A stretch of 64,000 nt of DNA from Nevskiaceae bacterium (lineage in GTDB: Bacteria > Pseudomonadota > Gammaproteobacteria > Nevskiales > Nevskiaceae): contig SSEB01000006.1 of the NCBI GenBank assembly GCA_008012115.1, positions 62,001-126,000 on the forward strand. The letters run 5' to 3'. Positions 19,388 through 29,600 of the stretch are shown here, piece by piece (the first letter of the stretch is position 1; each line of letters opens with the position of its first letter). A model generated the notes under the pieces. That model ran no database searches, was not told the origin of the DNA, and saw only the letters and a list, made by a program, of their open reading frames with translations. Made by a program: the position numbers and the translations under genes.

Positions 19388-20857
19388 CTAGCGCGCCGCC
19401 GACACGCCGTTCCAGCGCAGATCGAGCTGGCGCGCGGCGCGCACGTCATCGAGACGACGCACCGGCATGGTGTACGGCGCGCCCTTGACCTTGGCGATGT
19501 CCTGCTTGGCCTCATCCCAGATCGCGCACAACGCATCGACGAAGGCGTCCAGCGATTCCTTGTCCTCGGTCTCGGTCGGCTCGATCAGCAGGCACTCCGG
19601 CACCAGCAGCGGGAAGTAGATGGTCGGTGCATGGAAACCGTAGTCGAGCAGGCGCTTGGCGACATCGGTGGCGGTGAGATCGATCTCCTGCTTCTGACGC
19701 TTGAGCGTGATGATGAACTCGTGGCTGGCGCGACGCGCCGGGAACGCCAGATCGAAGCCCTTGTCCTTGAGCCGCGCCGCCAGGTAGTTGGCGTTGAGCG
19801 TGGCGAACTCGGCGACGCGGTGCATGCCTTCGCGACCGAGCATGCGCGCGTAGACATAGGCACGCAGCAGCACGCCGGCGTTGCCCATGAAGGCGGAGAG
19901 ACGGCCGATGCTCTGCGGCAGATCGCGCTCGTCCAGCCAGCGATAGCTGTCGCCGGTCTTGCCCACCAGCGGGATCGGCATGAACGGCTTGAGGCGCTCG
20001 CTCACGCCCACCGCACCAGCACCCGGACCGCCGCCGCCATGCGGCGTCGAGAAGGTCTTGTGCAGGTTCATGTGGATCACGTCGAAGCCCATGTCGCCCG
20101 GGCGCACCTTGCCGAGAATCGCGTTGAGATTGGCGCCGTCGTAGTACAGCAGGCCACCGGCCTGGTGCACGATCCCGGCGATCTCCTGGATGCGGCGCTC
20201 GAACACGCCGAAGGTCGAGGGGTTGGTCAGCATGATGCCTGCGGTCTGCGGACCGACAGCCGCCCGCAGCGCCTCGACATCGACATCGCCATCAGCGTTG
20301 GTCGGAATCTCGCGCACGGTGCAGCCCAGCATCGCCGCCGTCGCCGGATTGGTGCCGTGCGCCGCGTCCGGCACCAGGATTTCGGTGCGCGCCGTGTCAC
20401 CACGCGCGCGGTGGTAGGCGCGGATCATCGCCACGCCGGCGAACTCGCCCTGCGCGCCGGCCATCGGCGTCAGCGACACGCCCGCCATGCCGGTCACTTC
20501 CTTGAGGATTTCCTGCAGGTCGTACATGCAGGCCAGGAAGCCCTGGCTGTGCGTCTCCGGCGCCAGCGGGTGGCGCGCCAGGAAGTCCGGCAGCATCGCC
20601 AGCGAATTGCAGGCGCGCGGGTTGTATTTCATCGTGCACGAACCCAGCGGGTAGAAGTGCGTGTCGATGGAGAAATTCTTCTGCGAAAGACGCGTGTAGT
20701 GGCGCACCGCCTGCAGTTCGGAAACCTCCGGCAGATGCGGACGCTCGCGGCGGCGCAGCGCCTCGGGAATGGCCGAGACATCGACAGCGGCGTCCGGCAT
20801 CTGCGCGGCGGCGGTGCGGCCGGCGCGGGAGTGTTCAAAGATCAGTTTTTCGGTCAT
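19388..20857 (-). CDS. gcvPB: glycine dehydrogenase (decarboxylating) subunit 2
   Basis: [50 protein letters not shown]. Confidence 0.97.
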   Translation of the reverse strand: MTEKLIFEHSRAGRTAAAQMPDAAVDVSAIPEALRRRERPHLPEVSELQAVRHYTRLSQKNFSIDTHFYPLGSCTMKYNPRACNSLAMLPDFLARHPLAPETHSQGFLACMYDLQEILKEVTGMAGVSLTPMAGAQGEFAGVAMIRAYHRARGDTARTEILVPDAAHGTNPATAAMLGCTVREIPTNADGDVDVEALRAAVGPQTAGIMLTNPSTFGVFERRIQEIAGIVHQAGGLLYYDGANLNAILGKVRPGDMGFDVIHMNLHKTFSTPHGGGGPGAGAVGVSERLKPFMPIPLVGKTGDSYRWLDERDLPQSIGRLSAFMGNAGVLLRAYVYARMLGREGMHRVAEFATLNANYLAARLKDKGFDLAFPARRASHEFIITLKRQKQEIDLTATDVAKRLLDYGFHAPTIYFPLLVPECLLIEPTETEDKESLDAFVDALCAIWDEAKQDIAKVKGAPYTMPVRRLDDVRAARQLDLRWNGVSAAR

Positions 20858-20861
20858 GGGT

Positions 20862-21059
20862 TCACTGCGGGTCTTTTTTCAGCAACAGTCCGATCACCAG
20901 TCCGGCGACCGCGACGATGAGGGCGCAGATCAGCGCCTGGATGGAGAAATCCTGAAACTGGCTGCGGTCGATCGCGCCGGTCACGAACAGCAGGGCGAGC
21001 GCCGCCAGCAGCAGCGTCGCGAGCACGCCGCCGAGGCGCAGGCTGGTCGACGGGCTCAC
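20862..21059 (-). CDS. small two-TM membrane protein
   Basis: 65 aa ORF with two hydrophobic segments, tightly packed between tpx and gcvPB. Confidence 0.6.
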   Translation of the reverse strand: MSPSTSLRLGGVLATLLLAALALLFVTGAIDRSQFQDFSIQALICALIVAVAGLVIGLLLKKDPQ

Positions 21060-21060
21060 G

Positions 21061-21561
21061 TCAGCCCACCGCGCGCAGGGCGGCTTCGTAATCGGGCTCG
21101 TTGGCGATTTCCTTCACCAGCTCGGAATAGAGCACGTCGTTGTGCTCGTCCAGCACCACCACCGCGCGCGCCGCCAGCCCCGCCAGCGGACCGGTCTCGA
21201 TCAGGACGCCGTAGTCGCGGGCAAAGGAATGGCCACGCATCAGCGACAGCGTCACCACGTTGTCGATGCCCTCGGCGCCGCAGAAACGCTTCTGCGCAAA
21301 CGGCAGGTCGGCCGAGATGCACAACACCACGGCGTCGTGGCTCGCCGCGGCGCGCTGATTGAACTGGCGCACCGACATCGCGCAGGTCGGCGTATCGATC
21401 GAGGGAAAGATGTTGAGGATTTTTTTCTTGCCCGCGAAATCGTGCAGGGAAACGTCTTTCAGCTCCGCATTGACCAGGCGGAAGCCCGGTGCGGCGCTGC
21501 CCTTGGTCGGCAGGTCGCCGTTGGTCTGGACCGGATGACCCTTGAGTGTGATCGTCGCCAT
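21061..21561 (-). CDS. tpx: thiol peroxidase (Tpx-type peroxiredoxin)
   Basis: [65 protein letters not shown]. Confidence 0.95.
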   Translation of the reverse strand: MATITLKGHPVQTNGDLPTKGSAAPGFRLVNAELKDVSLHDFAGKKKILNIFPSIDTPTCAMSVRQFNQRAAASHDAVVLCISADLPFAQKRFCGAEGIDNVVTLSLMRGHSFARDYGVLIETGPLAGLAARAVVVLDEHNDVLYSELVKEIANEPDYEAALRAVG

Positions 21562-21575
21562 ACGTTCTCCTTTGT

Positions 21576-22934
21576 TTACGCCAACGCCGTGCGCAGCGCC
21601 TGCGTGTAGCGGGTCAGCTGTTGTTCGGTCTTGGTCTCGGTGGCGCAGACCAGGACGGCATTGCCCAGCTCGGGGAAGTGCCGTGACAGATCGAAACCAC
21701 CGAGGATGCCCTGCTGCGCCAGCTTGGCCAGCACCGCTGCCGCGGGCTTGGGCAGCCGGATCGCCGTCTCGTGGAAATGCGCGCCGCCGAACACCGGCTC
21801 GACGCCGGGAATCTGCGTCAGCGCCGCCACCAGCTTGCGCGTGTTGGCCACGCTGGCCGACGCCACGCGCGCCAGGCCTTCGGGCCCGAGCAGCGACATG
21901 TAGATGGTCGCGGCCGTCACCAGCAGGCCCTGGTTGGTGCAGATGTTGGACTTGGCCTTGGCGCGGCGGATGTGCTGCTCGCGCGCCTGCAGCGTCAGCG
22001 TGAAGCCGGGCTTGCCGTCGAGATCGACGGTGCGACCGACGATACGACCCGGCATTTCGCGCACGAATTCCATCTTGGTGGTGAGGAAGCCGAAATACGG
22101 TCCGCCCGACGACAGCGGCGAGCCCAGCGGCTGGCCATCACCGCAGGCGATGTCTGCACCTTTCTGCCCCCACTGCCCGGGCGGCTTGAGCAGCGCCAGC
22201 GTGGTCGGATTGACCACGGCCACCACCAGCGCGCCCTGCGCATGCGCCCAGTCGGTCAGCGCATCGACGTCTTCCATCACACCGAAGAAATTGGGCTGCT
22301 GGATCACCACTGCGGTGAGGTCCTGGCCCTCGTAAGGCTTGAGGCTGTCGAGCAGAGTCCGGCCCTGCTTCGGGCAATGCGCCAGCACCTCCAGCTGCAC
22401 GCCCTGCGCCGACGACGTCGCCGCCACCACCTCGCGGTAGAACGGATGCACGACGCCCGGCATCAGCACCCGGCCCGAGGTATTGCGCTTGTTGGCGCGC
22501 ATCGCCATCAGCAGCGCCTCGCCCAGCGCCGAGGCGCCGTCGTACATCGACGCGTTGGAAACCTCGAGCCCGGTGAGCGTGGTCATCATGCTCTGGAACT
22601 CGTAAAGCACCTGCAGCGTGCCCTGGCTGGCTTCAGCCTGGTAAGGCGTGTACGCCGAGTAGAACTCGCCGCGCGTGGTGATCTGCCACACCGCCGCGGG
22701 AATGTGATGCTCGTAAGCGCCAGCGCCGATGAAGTTGAGCGCCACCGCGTCCTGACGCGAGCGCTCCATCATCAGGGCGGCGATGTCCATCTCCGGCAGC
22801 CCTGCGGGAATGCCGTCGAGGCGGCCGCTGCGCAGGCCGGCGGGGATTTCATCGAACAGATCGTCGATACGGCGCGCGCCGATGGCGGCCAGCATGTCCG
22901 CGACATCGGTCTCGGTATGCGGAATGAAAGGCAT
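21576..22934 (-). CDS. gcvPA: glycine dehydrogenase (decarboxylating) subunit 1
   Basis: [53 protein letters not shown]. Confidence 0.97.
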   Translation of the reverse strand: MPFIPHTETDVADMLAAIGARRIDDLFDEIPAGLRSGRLDGIPAGLPEMDIAALMMERSRQDAVALNFIGAGAYEHHIPAAVWQITTRGEFYSAYTPYQAEASQGTLQVLYEFQSMMTTLTGLEVSNASMYDGASALGEALLMAMRANKRNTSGRVLMPGVVHPFYREVVAATSSAQGVQLEVLAHCPKQGRTLLDSLKPYEGQDLTAVVIQQPNFFGVMEDVDALTDWAHAQGALVVAVVNPTTLALLKPPGQWGQKGADIACGDGQPLGSPLSSGGPYFGFLTTKMEFVREMPGRIVGRTVDLDGKPGFTLTLQAREQHIRRAKAKSNICTNQGLLVTAATIYMSLLGPEGLARVASASVANTRKLVAALTQIPGVEPVFGGAHFHETAIRLPKPAAAVLAKLAQQGILGGFDLSRHFPELGNAVLVCATETKTEQQLTRYTQALRTALA

Positions 22935-22985
22935 GGTGTTATCCGTTGTTGAGGCCCCGCTTGCGCGGGGCCGACCGCTGCGCGG

Positions 22986-23378
22986 TCACTTCAGTTCGTC
23001 GAGAATCTTCTGGTAACCGGCGGCGTCGAGCAGCGCGTCGAGGTCAGCCGGGTTGGACGGCTTGAGCTTCCACATCCAGCCCGCGCCGTAGGGGTCGCTG
23101 TTCAGGATTTCCGGCGCATTGGCCAGCGCCGGATTGCCCTCCAGCACTTCACCGGCGACCGGCGCGTAAACATCGGAAGCGGCTTTCACCGACTCCACCA
23201 CCGCGCAGGCCTCTCCCGAGGCGACCTTGCGGCCGGCCTTGGGCACATCCACGAACACGAGGTCGCCCAGCGCGTGCTGCGCGTGATCGGTGATGCCGAT
23301 CACCACCGTGCCGTCCGCCTCGCGACGGACCCATTCATGGCTCTTCACATACTTCAGTTCAGCCGGAATATTGCTCAT
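22986..23378 (-). CDS. gcvH: glycine cleavage system H protein
   Basis: [52 protein letters not shown] lipoyl site. Confidence 0.98.
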   Translation of the reverse strand: MSNIPAELKYVKSHEWVRREADGTVVIGITDHAQHALGDLVFVDVPKAGRKVASGEACAVVESVKAASDVYAPVAGEVLEGNPALANAPEILNSDPYGAGWMWKLKPSNPADLDALLDAAGYQKILDELK

Positions 23379-23402
23379 GTCTTGCGATCTCCCTTGATCG
23401 AT

Positions 23403-24485
23403 TCAAACCAGATTCTTGCCATTGCGGACGAAAGGCGGCTTGACCACGCGCGCCGCCAGCCATTGACCACGGATTTCCACTTCGCAGGTACCCTCCGCCT
23501 TCGCATCGACGCGCGCGAAGGCGATGGAGGCCTTGAGCGTCGGCGCAAAACCGCCACTGGTCGTCTCGCCCTGCGCGCCATTGGCGAAGCGGACCTTCAT
23601 GTGGGCACGGACCACGCCGCGGCCCTCCAGCACCAGGCCGACCAGCTTGCGCGGCGAGCGGCCGCGCAGCGATTCCAGTGCGGCGCGACCGATGAAGTCG
23701 CGATCCTTCGGCTCCCAGGCGACGGTCCAGCCCAAGCCGGATTCCAGCGGCTGCGTGCCCTCGTCCATGTCCTGTCCGTAGAGATTCATGCCGGCTTCCA
23801 GGCGCAGCGTATCGCGGGCGCCAAGGCCGCAGGGCCGCACGCCGTCGGCCAGCAGCTGCTGCCAGAGCGTCACCAGTTCGGCATGCGGCAGCATCAGCTC
23901 GAAGCCGTCCTCGCCGGTATAGCCCGTGCGACCAACGAACAGGTCGCCCTGCGCCACGGCCTGAAACGCCTGCAGCTTCATCGACTCCTGCGCCAGCGGC
24001 TGTGGCAAGCGGGCCGCCACCTTGTCGCGGGCCAGCGGCCCTTGCACGGCCAGGATGCCGAGGTCGCTGCGATGCCGGACCTCGACGCCGTGCGAAGCTG
24101 CATGGCGGCGAATCCAGGCCAGATCCTTGTCGGTGGTCCCGGCGTTGACCACCAGCCGGAACCAGTCCTCACGCATGAAATAAACGATCAGGTCGTCGAT
24201 GACGCCCGCGTCCTCGCGCAGCATGCAGGTATAGAGCGCCTTGCCGGGCAGCGTCAGCTTGGCGACGTCGTTGGCCAGCAGGTGGCGAAGAAAGGCGCGC
24301 GTACCGGCACCGTGAAGATCGACCGCGGACATATGCGCCACGTCGAACATGCCGGCGCCCTGACGCACGGCGTGGTGCTCGTCGAGTTGCGACTGGTACT
24401 GGATGGGCATTTCCCATCCGGCGAAATCGACCAGTCGCGCGCCCAGTCGGGCGTGCTCGGCGTTCAATGCTGTTTTTTTGAGCAT
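23403..24485 (-). CDS. gcvT: aminomethyltransferase (T protein)
   Basis: AGMFDVAHMSAVDLHGAGTRAFLRHLLANDV; RTGYTGEDGFELML. Confidence 0.97.
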   Translation of the reverse strand: MLKKTALNAEHARLGARLVDFAGWEMPIQYQSQLDEHHAVRQGAGMFDVAHMSAVDLHGAGTRAFLRHLLANDVAKLTLPGKALYTCMLREDAGVIDDLIVYFMREDWFRLVVNAGTTDKDLAWIRRHAASHGVEVRHRSDLGILAVQGPLARDKVAARLPQPLAQESMKLQAFQAVAQGDLFVGRTGYTGEDGFELMLPHAELVTLWQQLLADGVRPCGLGARDTLRLEAGMNLYGQDMDEGTQPLESGLGWTVAWEPKDRDFIGRAALESLRGRSPRKLVGLVLEGRGVVRAHMKVRFANGAQGETTSGGFAPTLKASIAFARVDAKAEGTCEVEIRGQWLAARVVKPPFVRNGKNLV

Positions 24486-24516
24486 GCGGTTCCCGCGTCT
24501 AAGGTTAGCGAAAACC

Positions 24517-24705
24517 GCCCCTCTGTCCGGGAACCTGAGAGATTAGAAGCGCCCCGCGCCGGGTGCGCCGCCTGCCCCATCGGTGTGCGACCTGTGGTCG
24601 CAACTCTCCAGAGTCGGCCTACCTTCGCGCTCCTTTTGCCTGAGCGATTCCGGGCGGATTTGCGCCTTCGGCGCCGGGGCTGAAACCCGGTCTCTCCCGC
24701 GAAGT
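24517..24705 (-). ncRNA. tandem glycine riboswitch upstream of gcvT
   Basis: Minus strand reads GGGAGAGACC...GCGCCGAAGGCGCAAATCC...CGCTCAGGCAAAAGGA...ACTCTGGAGAGT...CACCGATGGGGCA...CTCTCAGGTTCCCGGACAGAGGGG: two glycine-aptamer signatures. Confidence 0.9.
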
Positions 24706-24771
24706 TTGTTGCCGGCATGCATCTTAACCGTTTGAGTGCAGCGCTGGAAGCCAAACGCGACGGAAACACTG

Positions 24772-24883
24772 CCACCCGCTCTCCCGACGTACCCGTGATG
24801 AAGTGTTATTTTTAATTAAATAAAAATAAATTTGCACTATTAATAATAACAATCCGGCTGTCTCAACAGGCAATGGCGGATTC
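24772..24883. repeat. 112-bp intergenic element, copy E3 (right box decayed)
   Basis: CCACCCGCT at 24772; GTTA at 24805 and TAAC at 24847 at canonical positions; right box position reads GGCGGATTC (5/9 to AGCGGGTGG). Confidence 0.85.
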
Positions 24884-25005
24884 GTGAACAAACTCAAAAA
24901 ATCTCAAGGATTTGCGAGGCGCCGTGCGTTGGACATGACCATCCGTTGGGATATAGTCGGGGCGATAACAACGCTGGTTCAACAGTCTTTGAGGGGATAG
25001 GGCCA

Positions 25006-26634
25006 ATGAGTCGGTCAACGTTGCGGCTACACAAAGGTTTTGCATTCGTCATGGCCGCCGCTTTCACGGCGGGCGCCCACGCCCAGCCCAGCCCCGGACA
25101 GGTCGGCGACACACTGAAGAAGGCCCCAGACCTCAAGCTGCCGCAACCCGTTCCCGAAATCCGTCAGCAGCAGGCCCCACCGTCCGGCGACAACGGCGCC
25201 CGCAAGGTCGTGGTCCGCAACTTCAGCTTCAGCGGCAACACGGTTTACAGCAGCGAGCAGCTGGCCCCGATCGTCGCCAAGTTCACCCAGCACCCGATCT
25301 CCCTGATGGAGATTTATGACGCCGCCGACGCCGTCGCCGAGTTCTACGTCAAAAACGGTTACTCGCTGGCCTCGGTGAGCGTACCGCCGCAGAAAATCAG
25401 CGACGGCACCATCCAGCTGGAGGTCAGCGAGGGACGCGTCGACCGCATCGAGGTGCAGGGCAACCACGCCTATCAGGCCGATCACCTGCGGGACTATCTC
25501 AGCGACGTCAAGACGGGCGATATCTATCGTGGCGACGCTCTCGACGACGGCATGCGCAAGCTCAATGCCCTGCCCGGTCTCAAGGCCAAGGCCATCATCA
25601 AGCCCGGTGAGCTGTACGGCACCAGCGACATCGTCGTGCAGACCACCGAGGATCCGATCAGCGGCAGCATGTCGATCGACAACTACGGTCGCAAGGACAT
25701 CGGTCAGTTCCGCGTTTCGGCGTTCGCGCAGTTGAATAATCCCACCGGCGTCGAGGACCAGTTGCAGCTGCTGGTCCTGCGCTCCGATCAGGGTCTGCTC
25801 AACTATTACTACGCCAATTACAGCGTGCCGGTGAATACGGACTCGACCCGACTGTCGCTCTCGTATGGCCATGCCGGCTTCCATGTGCTCAATGCGCCGG
25901 TGGATGGCTACAACGACAGCGGCAAGCTGATGATCGAGCACACCCTGTTCGATACGCGCCGCGACAGCGCCACCGTCAACGCCGGCGTCTCCAGCTCACG
26001 CACCAACGCCGACTTCGGCGGCGCCGCGCTGAGTGCCACGGACATCACACTTCTGGAACTGGGCGCCACCTACAATCACGTCTACGACAATCTGGCGGTA
26101 ACGCAGGTGACAACCAGCCTCGCCACCGATTTCCACCGGCAGAATCCGGCGGAGCTGACGCCGCCGCCGGGCCAGCTCATCAAGGGTGACCAGCGGCTGC
26201 GCGTCGAAATGGATGTCCAGCATCTGCAGCCGATTCACAACCACATCAGCCTGCTGGCCAGGGCGAACGGGGTGTACTCCCCCGACGCGCTGGTCGATCC
26301 GCAGAAATATGCGATCGGCGGCCCGCAGAGCGTGCGCGGCTATCCCGCCTCGGAAGTGCGTGGCGACCGCGGCATTCTCGGATCGCTCACGCTGATGCGT
26401 CCCTTCGCGCTCGCCGACGTCAACATGGTGGGCCGCGTCTTCATCGATTCCGGACGCGTGTACAACGTCAACAGCCCCGCGGATGCCTCGCTGACCAGCG
26501 TTGGTCTCGGCTTCGATGCACAGTATCAGCGCATCAACGCCAAGCTGGACTGGTCCTTCCCCCGCGACAACCATCAAGCCAGCGACAACCGCGACCATAG
26601 CCGCCTGTTCGGCTCGCTCAGCGTCGCGTTCTGA
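25006..26634 (+). CDS. TPS transporter TpsB (ShlB/FhaC/HecB family, POTRA + barrel)
   Basis: VVVRNFSFSGNTVYSSEQLAPIV; QLEVSEGRVDRIEVQGN; GGPQSVRGYPASEVRGDRG; starts MSRSTLRLHK at 25006. Confidence 0.92.
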   Translation: MSRSTLRLHKGFAFVMAAAFTAGAHAQPSPGQVGDTLKKAPDLKLPQPVPEIRQQQAPPSGDNGARKVVVRNFSFSGNTVYSSEQLAPIVAKFTQHPISLMEIYDAADAVAEFYVKNGYSLASVSVPPQKISDGTIQLEVSEGRVDRIEVQGNHAYQADHLRDYLSDVKTGDIYRGDALDDGMRKLNALPGLKAKAIIKPGELYGTSDIVVQTTEDPISGSMSIDNYGRKDIGQFRVSAFAQLNNPTGVEDQLQLLVLRSDQGLLNYYYANYSVPVNTDSTRLSLSYGHAGFHVLNAPVDGYNDSGKLMIEHTLFDTRRDSATVNAGVSSSRTNADFGGAALSATDITLLELGATYNHVYDNLAVTQVTTSLATDFHRQNPAELTPPPGQLIKGDQRLRVEMDVQHLQPIHNHISLLARANGVYSPDALVDPQKYAIGGPQSVRGYPASEVRGDRGILGSLTLMRPFALADVNMVGRVFIDSGRVYNVNSPADASLTSVGLGFDAQYQRINAKLDWSFPRDNHQASDNRDHSRLFGSLSVAF

Positions 26635-26643
26635 GGTTTTGCC

Positions 26644-29600
26644 ATGAACAAGCCCATTGCACTGCATCCCTTTGCCCAGGCGCTGCTGCGTCAGCGGCTG
26701 CCGGCCATGCTCGCCTCGCTGGCCGTACCGGGTCTCGCGTTCGCCTCGCCCAGCGGCGGCACCGTGGTCGCCGGACAAGCCGGCATCACCACGCCCGCCC
26801 CGGGCGGCACGGTGATCAACCAGACCTCGCAAAGCGCGATCATCAACTGGCAGCAATTCAACATCGGCGGCAATGAGTACGTGGTGTTCAACCAGCCGAA
26901 TGCTTCCGCGGCCGTACTCAACCGCGTCATCGGCGGCAATCCGTCGGAGATTCTCGGCAACCTCAGCGCCAACGGCCGCGTCTTCCTGATCAACCCGCAG
27001 GGCGTGATCTTCGGCAAGGGTGCACAGGTCGACGTCGGCAGCCTCGTCGCCACGACGATGAACATCGCGGACCAGGACTTCATGGCCGGCCGCTATGTCT
27101 TCGCCAACGGCACCGCGGCTCCCGTGACCAATGCCGGCACGCTGCACGCCGCGAACGGCGGCTTCGTCGTACTGGCCGGCGACTACACCGCCAACACCGG
27201 CGTCATCCAGGCCAAGCTTGGCGATGTGGTGCTCGCCTCGGGCGCGGCGATGACGCTGGACCTCGCTGGCGATGGCCTGATCAACCTCAGCGTCGATCAG
27301 CGTGCGCTGTCGGATCGCGCTGGCGTCGCCAACCTCGGCGAGATTGCCGCCCAGGGCGGCACGGTCGTGATGACCGCCAAGGTGGCACGCAACCTCGCCG
27401 CGAGTGCGGTCAACAACAGCGGCGTCATCAATGCCGGCGGCATTGCCGAACGCGGCGGCGATATCTACCTCACCGCCGACGGTGGCGACATCGCCAACAG
27501 CGGCACGCTGGATGTCAGCAGCGTCACGCAGGATGCCGGCGCCATCCGGATCACCGGCAGCCACGACATCACTCTGGGCGCCGGCTCCCGCCTCGTCGGT
27601 ACCGGCGCCGGTGGCGGCGACCTGCGCGTCGTCGCTGGCCACAATCTCACCGTCGCTCGTGGCAGCTTCGCCGATGCCAGCCGCAGCAGCGCCAGCGGCC
27701 GCGGCGGCTTCATCGAGTATTCCGGTCACGGCAGCGTCAATATCGACGATATCGTGCACGTCGGCACGCAGGGCCACTACCTCATCGACCCTACCGATTT
27801 CACCATCGGCTATGGCGGCAATGATGGTGCCAACATCAGCCAAGCGACGCTGGAATCCCAGTTGCAGAACATGTCGCAGGGTTCCACGTTCACCATCGAT
27901 GCCTCATCGGGAACAGGAACCGCCACGGGCAACATCAACGTCCTCGCCGATCTCAACGGCAATGCGATCAACGGGCATGGCGCTCCCGGCTACGGCGGCA
28001 GCCTGACCCTGACTGCCGGGCCCAACGGCAGCGTCACGTTCGCCGACCAGACGACGACACTTAATATCGCCGGCGACATCACCATCCACGGCGGCACCAC
28101 GGGTGGCTCGCAGACCCTGGGCAACCTCGACGCCGGCGGCGCCATCCTCGTCGACGGTCATGGCGGCATCAGTTCCGGCTACCTGCACGCGCGTACCGGC
28201 CTCTCGGTGACGGCGAACACCGGCGACATCAGCTTCACCAACATCGAAGTCAGCAACATGGACGGTAGCGGGTCCTACGTGACGCTGAGCAACATCGATG
28301 CCAGCGTGACGGCCACGACCGGCTCCATCACCGGCGGCCCGATCTTCATTGACAACCACTTTGTGGCGCAGACCACCTACGCGACGGCGGCGGGCATGGC
28401 CGCGACGCTGGAGCTCACCGCCGGCGGCAGTGTGCACCTGACGGGGACCACCGGCGTCGGCGACACCATCGATGTCTACGGCGGCGGCGGTCGCGGCACG
28501 GGTGGCGGCATCGACATCGTCGCCTCGGCGACGATCACCGCCGGCAGCGACATCAATATCTCGGCGCCCGTCAGCATCAGCGGCCTCGACTACCATTACA
28601 CCGACAGCCAGCAAAGCGAAGACATCCACGCCGGTGGCGCGCAACTGACAGCACATGGTTCGCAAGTGGTCGTGGGCGGCAATATCAGCGTCAACGGTGA
28701 AGGCACGGCGAACATCGATCTCGAGGGACATCACGGCATCACGGTCAACGGCGATGTCGGCGCCAACGCGACCACCGCCACCATCACCGAACCCGACGCC
28801 ACCACCGGCAACAAGCTCTCGCTGCAATACGGCTACGCCACCGTCGTCCTGACCGCAGACGACGGCAACGGCGGCGCTGTGCCCAGCAGCAGCGTCGTCA
28901 AGGTGGGCAACATCGGCGCACAGGGCCCCAATGCCATCATCGCCGTCACCGGCGGATCGGTGGAAGCGGGGCGCAGCGGCAACGCCGTCACTGATTACGG
29001 CGTCAGCGCCGACGCCACCTTCGGCAGTCACGCCACCACCACCATCACCGACAGCACTGGCAGCACCACGCTTTACCAGAGCAACGCTGGCGCGGCGCAG
29101 ATCAGCATCCTGACCGGCGGGCAGAATGCCTCCGGCCAGGGCATTATCACGCACGGTGGCGTCCTGGCCGACGGCCCCTCGGGTCAAGCCAACCTGTTCA
29201 GCACGCACGATGTCGCAGTCGGCGGCTCGATACTCGTCAACGGTCAGGGCTACGATCAGTCCGGCAATGCCTCGCTCGATCCGCTCTCGCAAAACAATCC
29301 GGGCAATACCGGCATGGTGAGCTTCGGCAACGACGTGCCCTTCAAGCTCGCCAACGGCACTCTGCACTGGGGCAGCGCGCAGGTGTTCATCGGTAGCGAC
29401 AATCCCAACGGCCCTTCCGGTTCCGCCGGCAAGGTCACCGTCGCTGGCGGCCTGACGGCGCACGGCGTCGGCAAAGCCAACGTCCAGGTGGCGGCCAGCC
29501 AGTTCAACGTCAACGATGTCTCGATCTACGCCAATCCCGGGTCGCTGCAGGGCACGTTCACATCCCAGGAGACGGTCGGCGGCACGCTCTACAACGCCAC

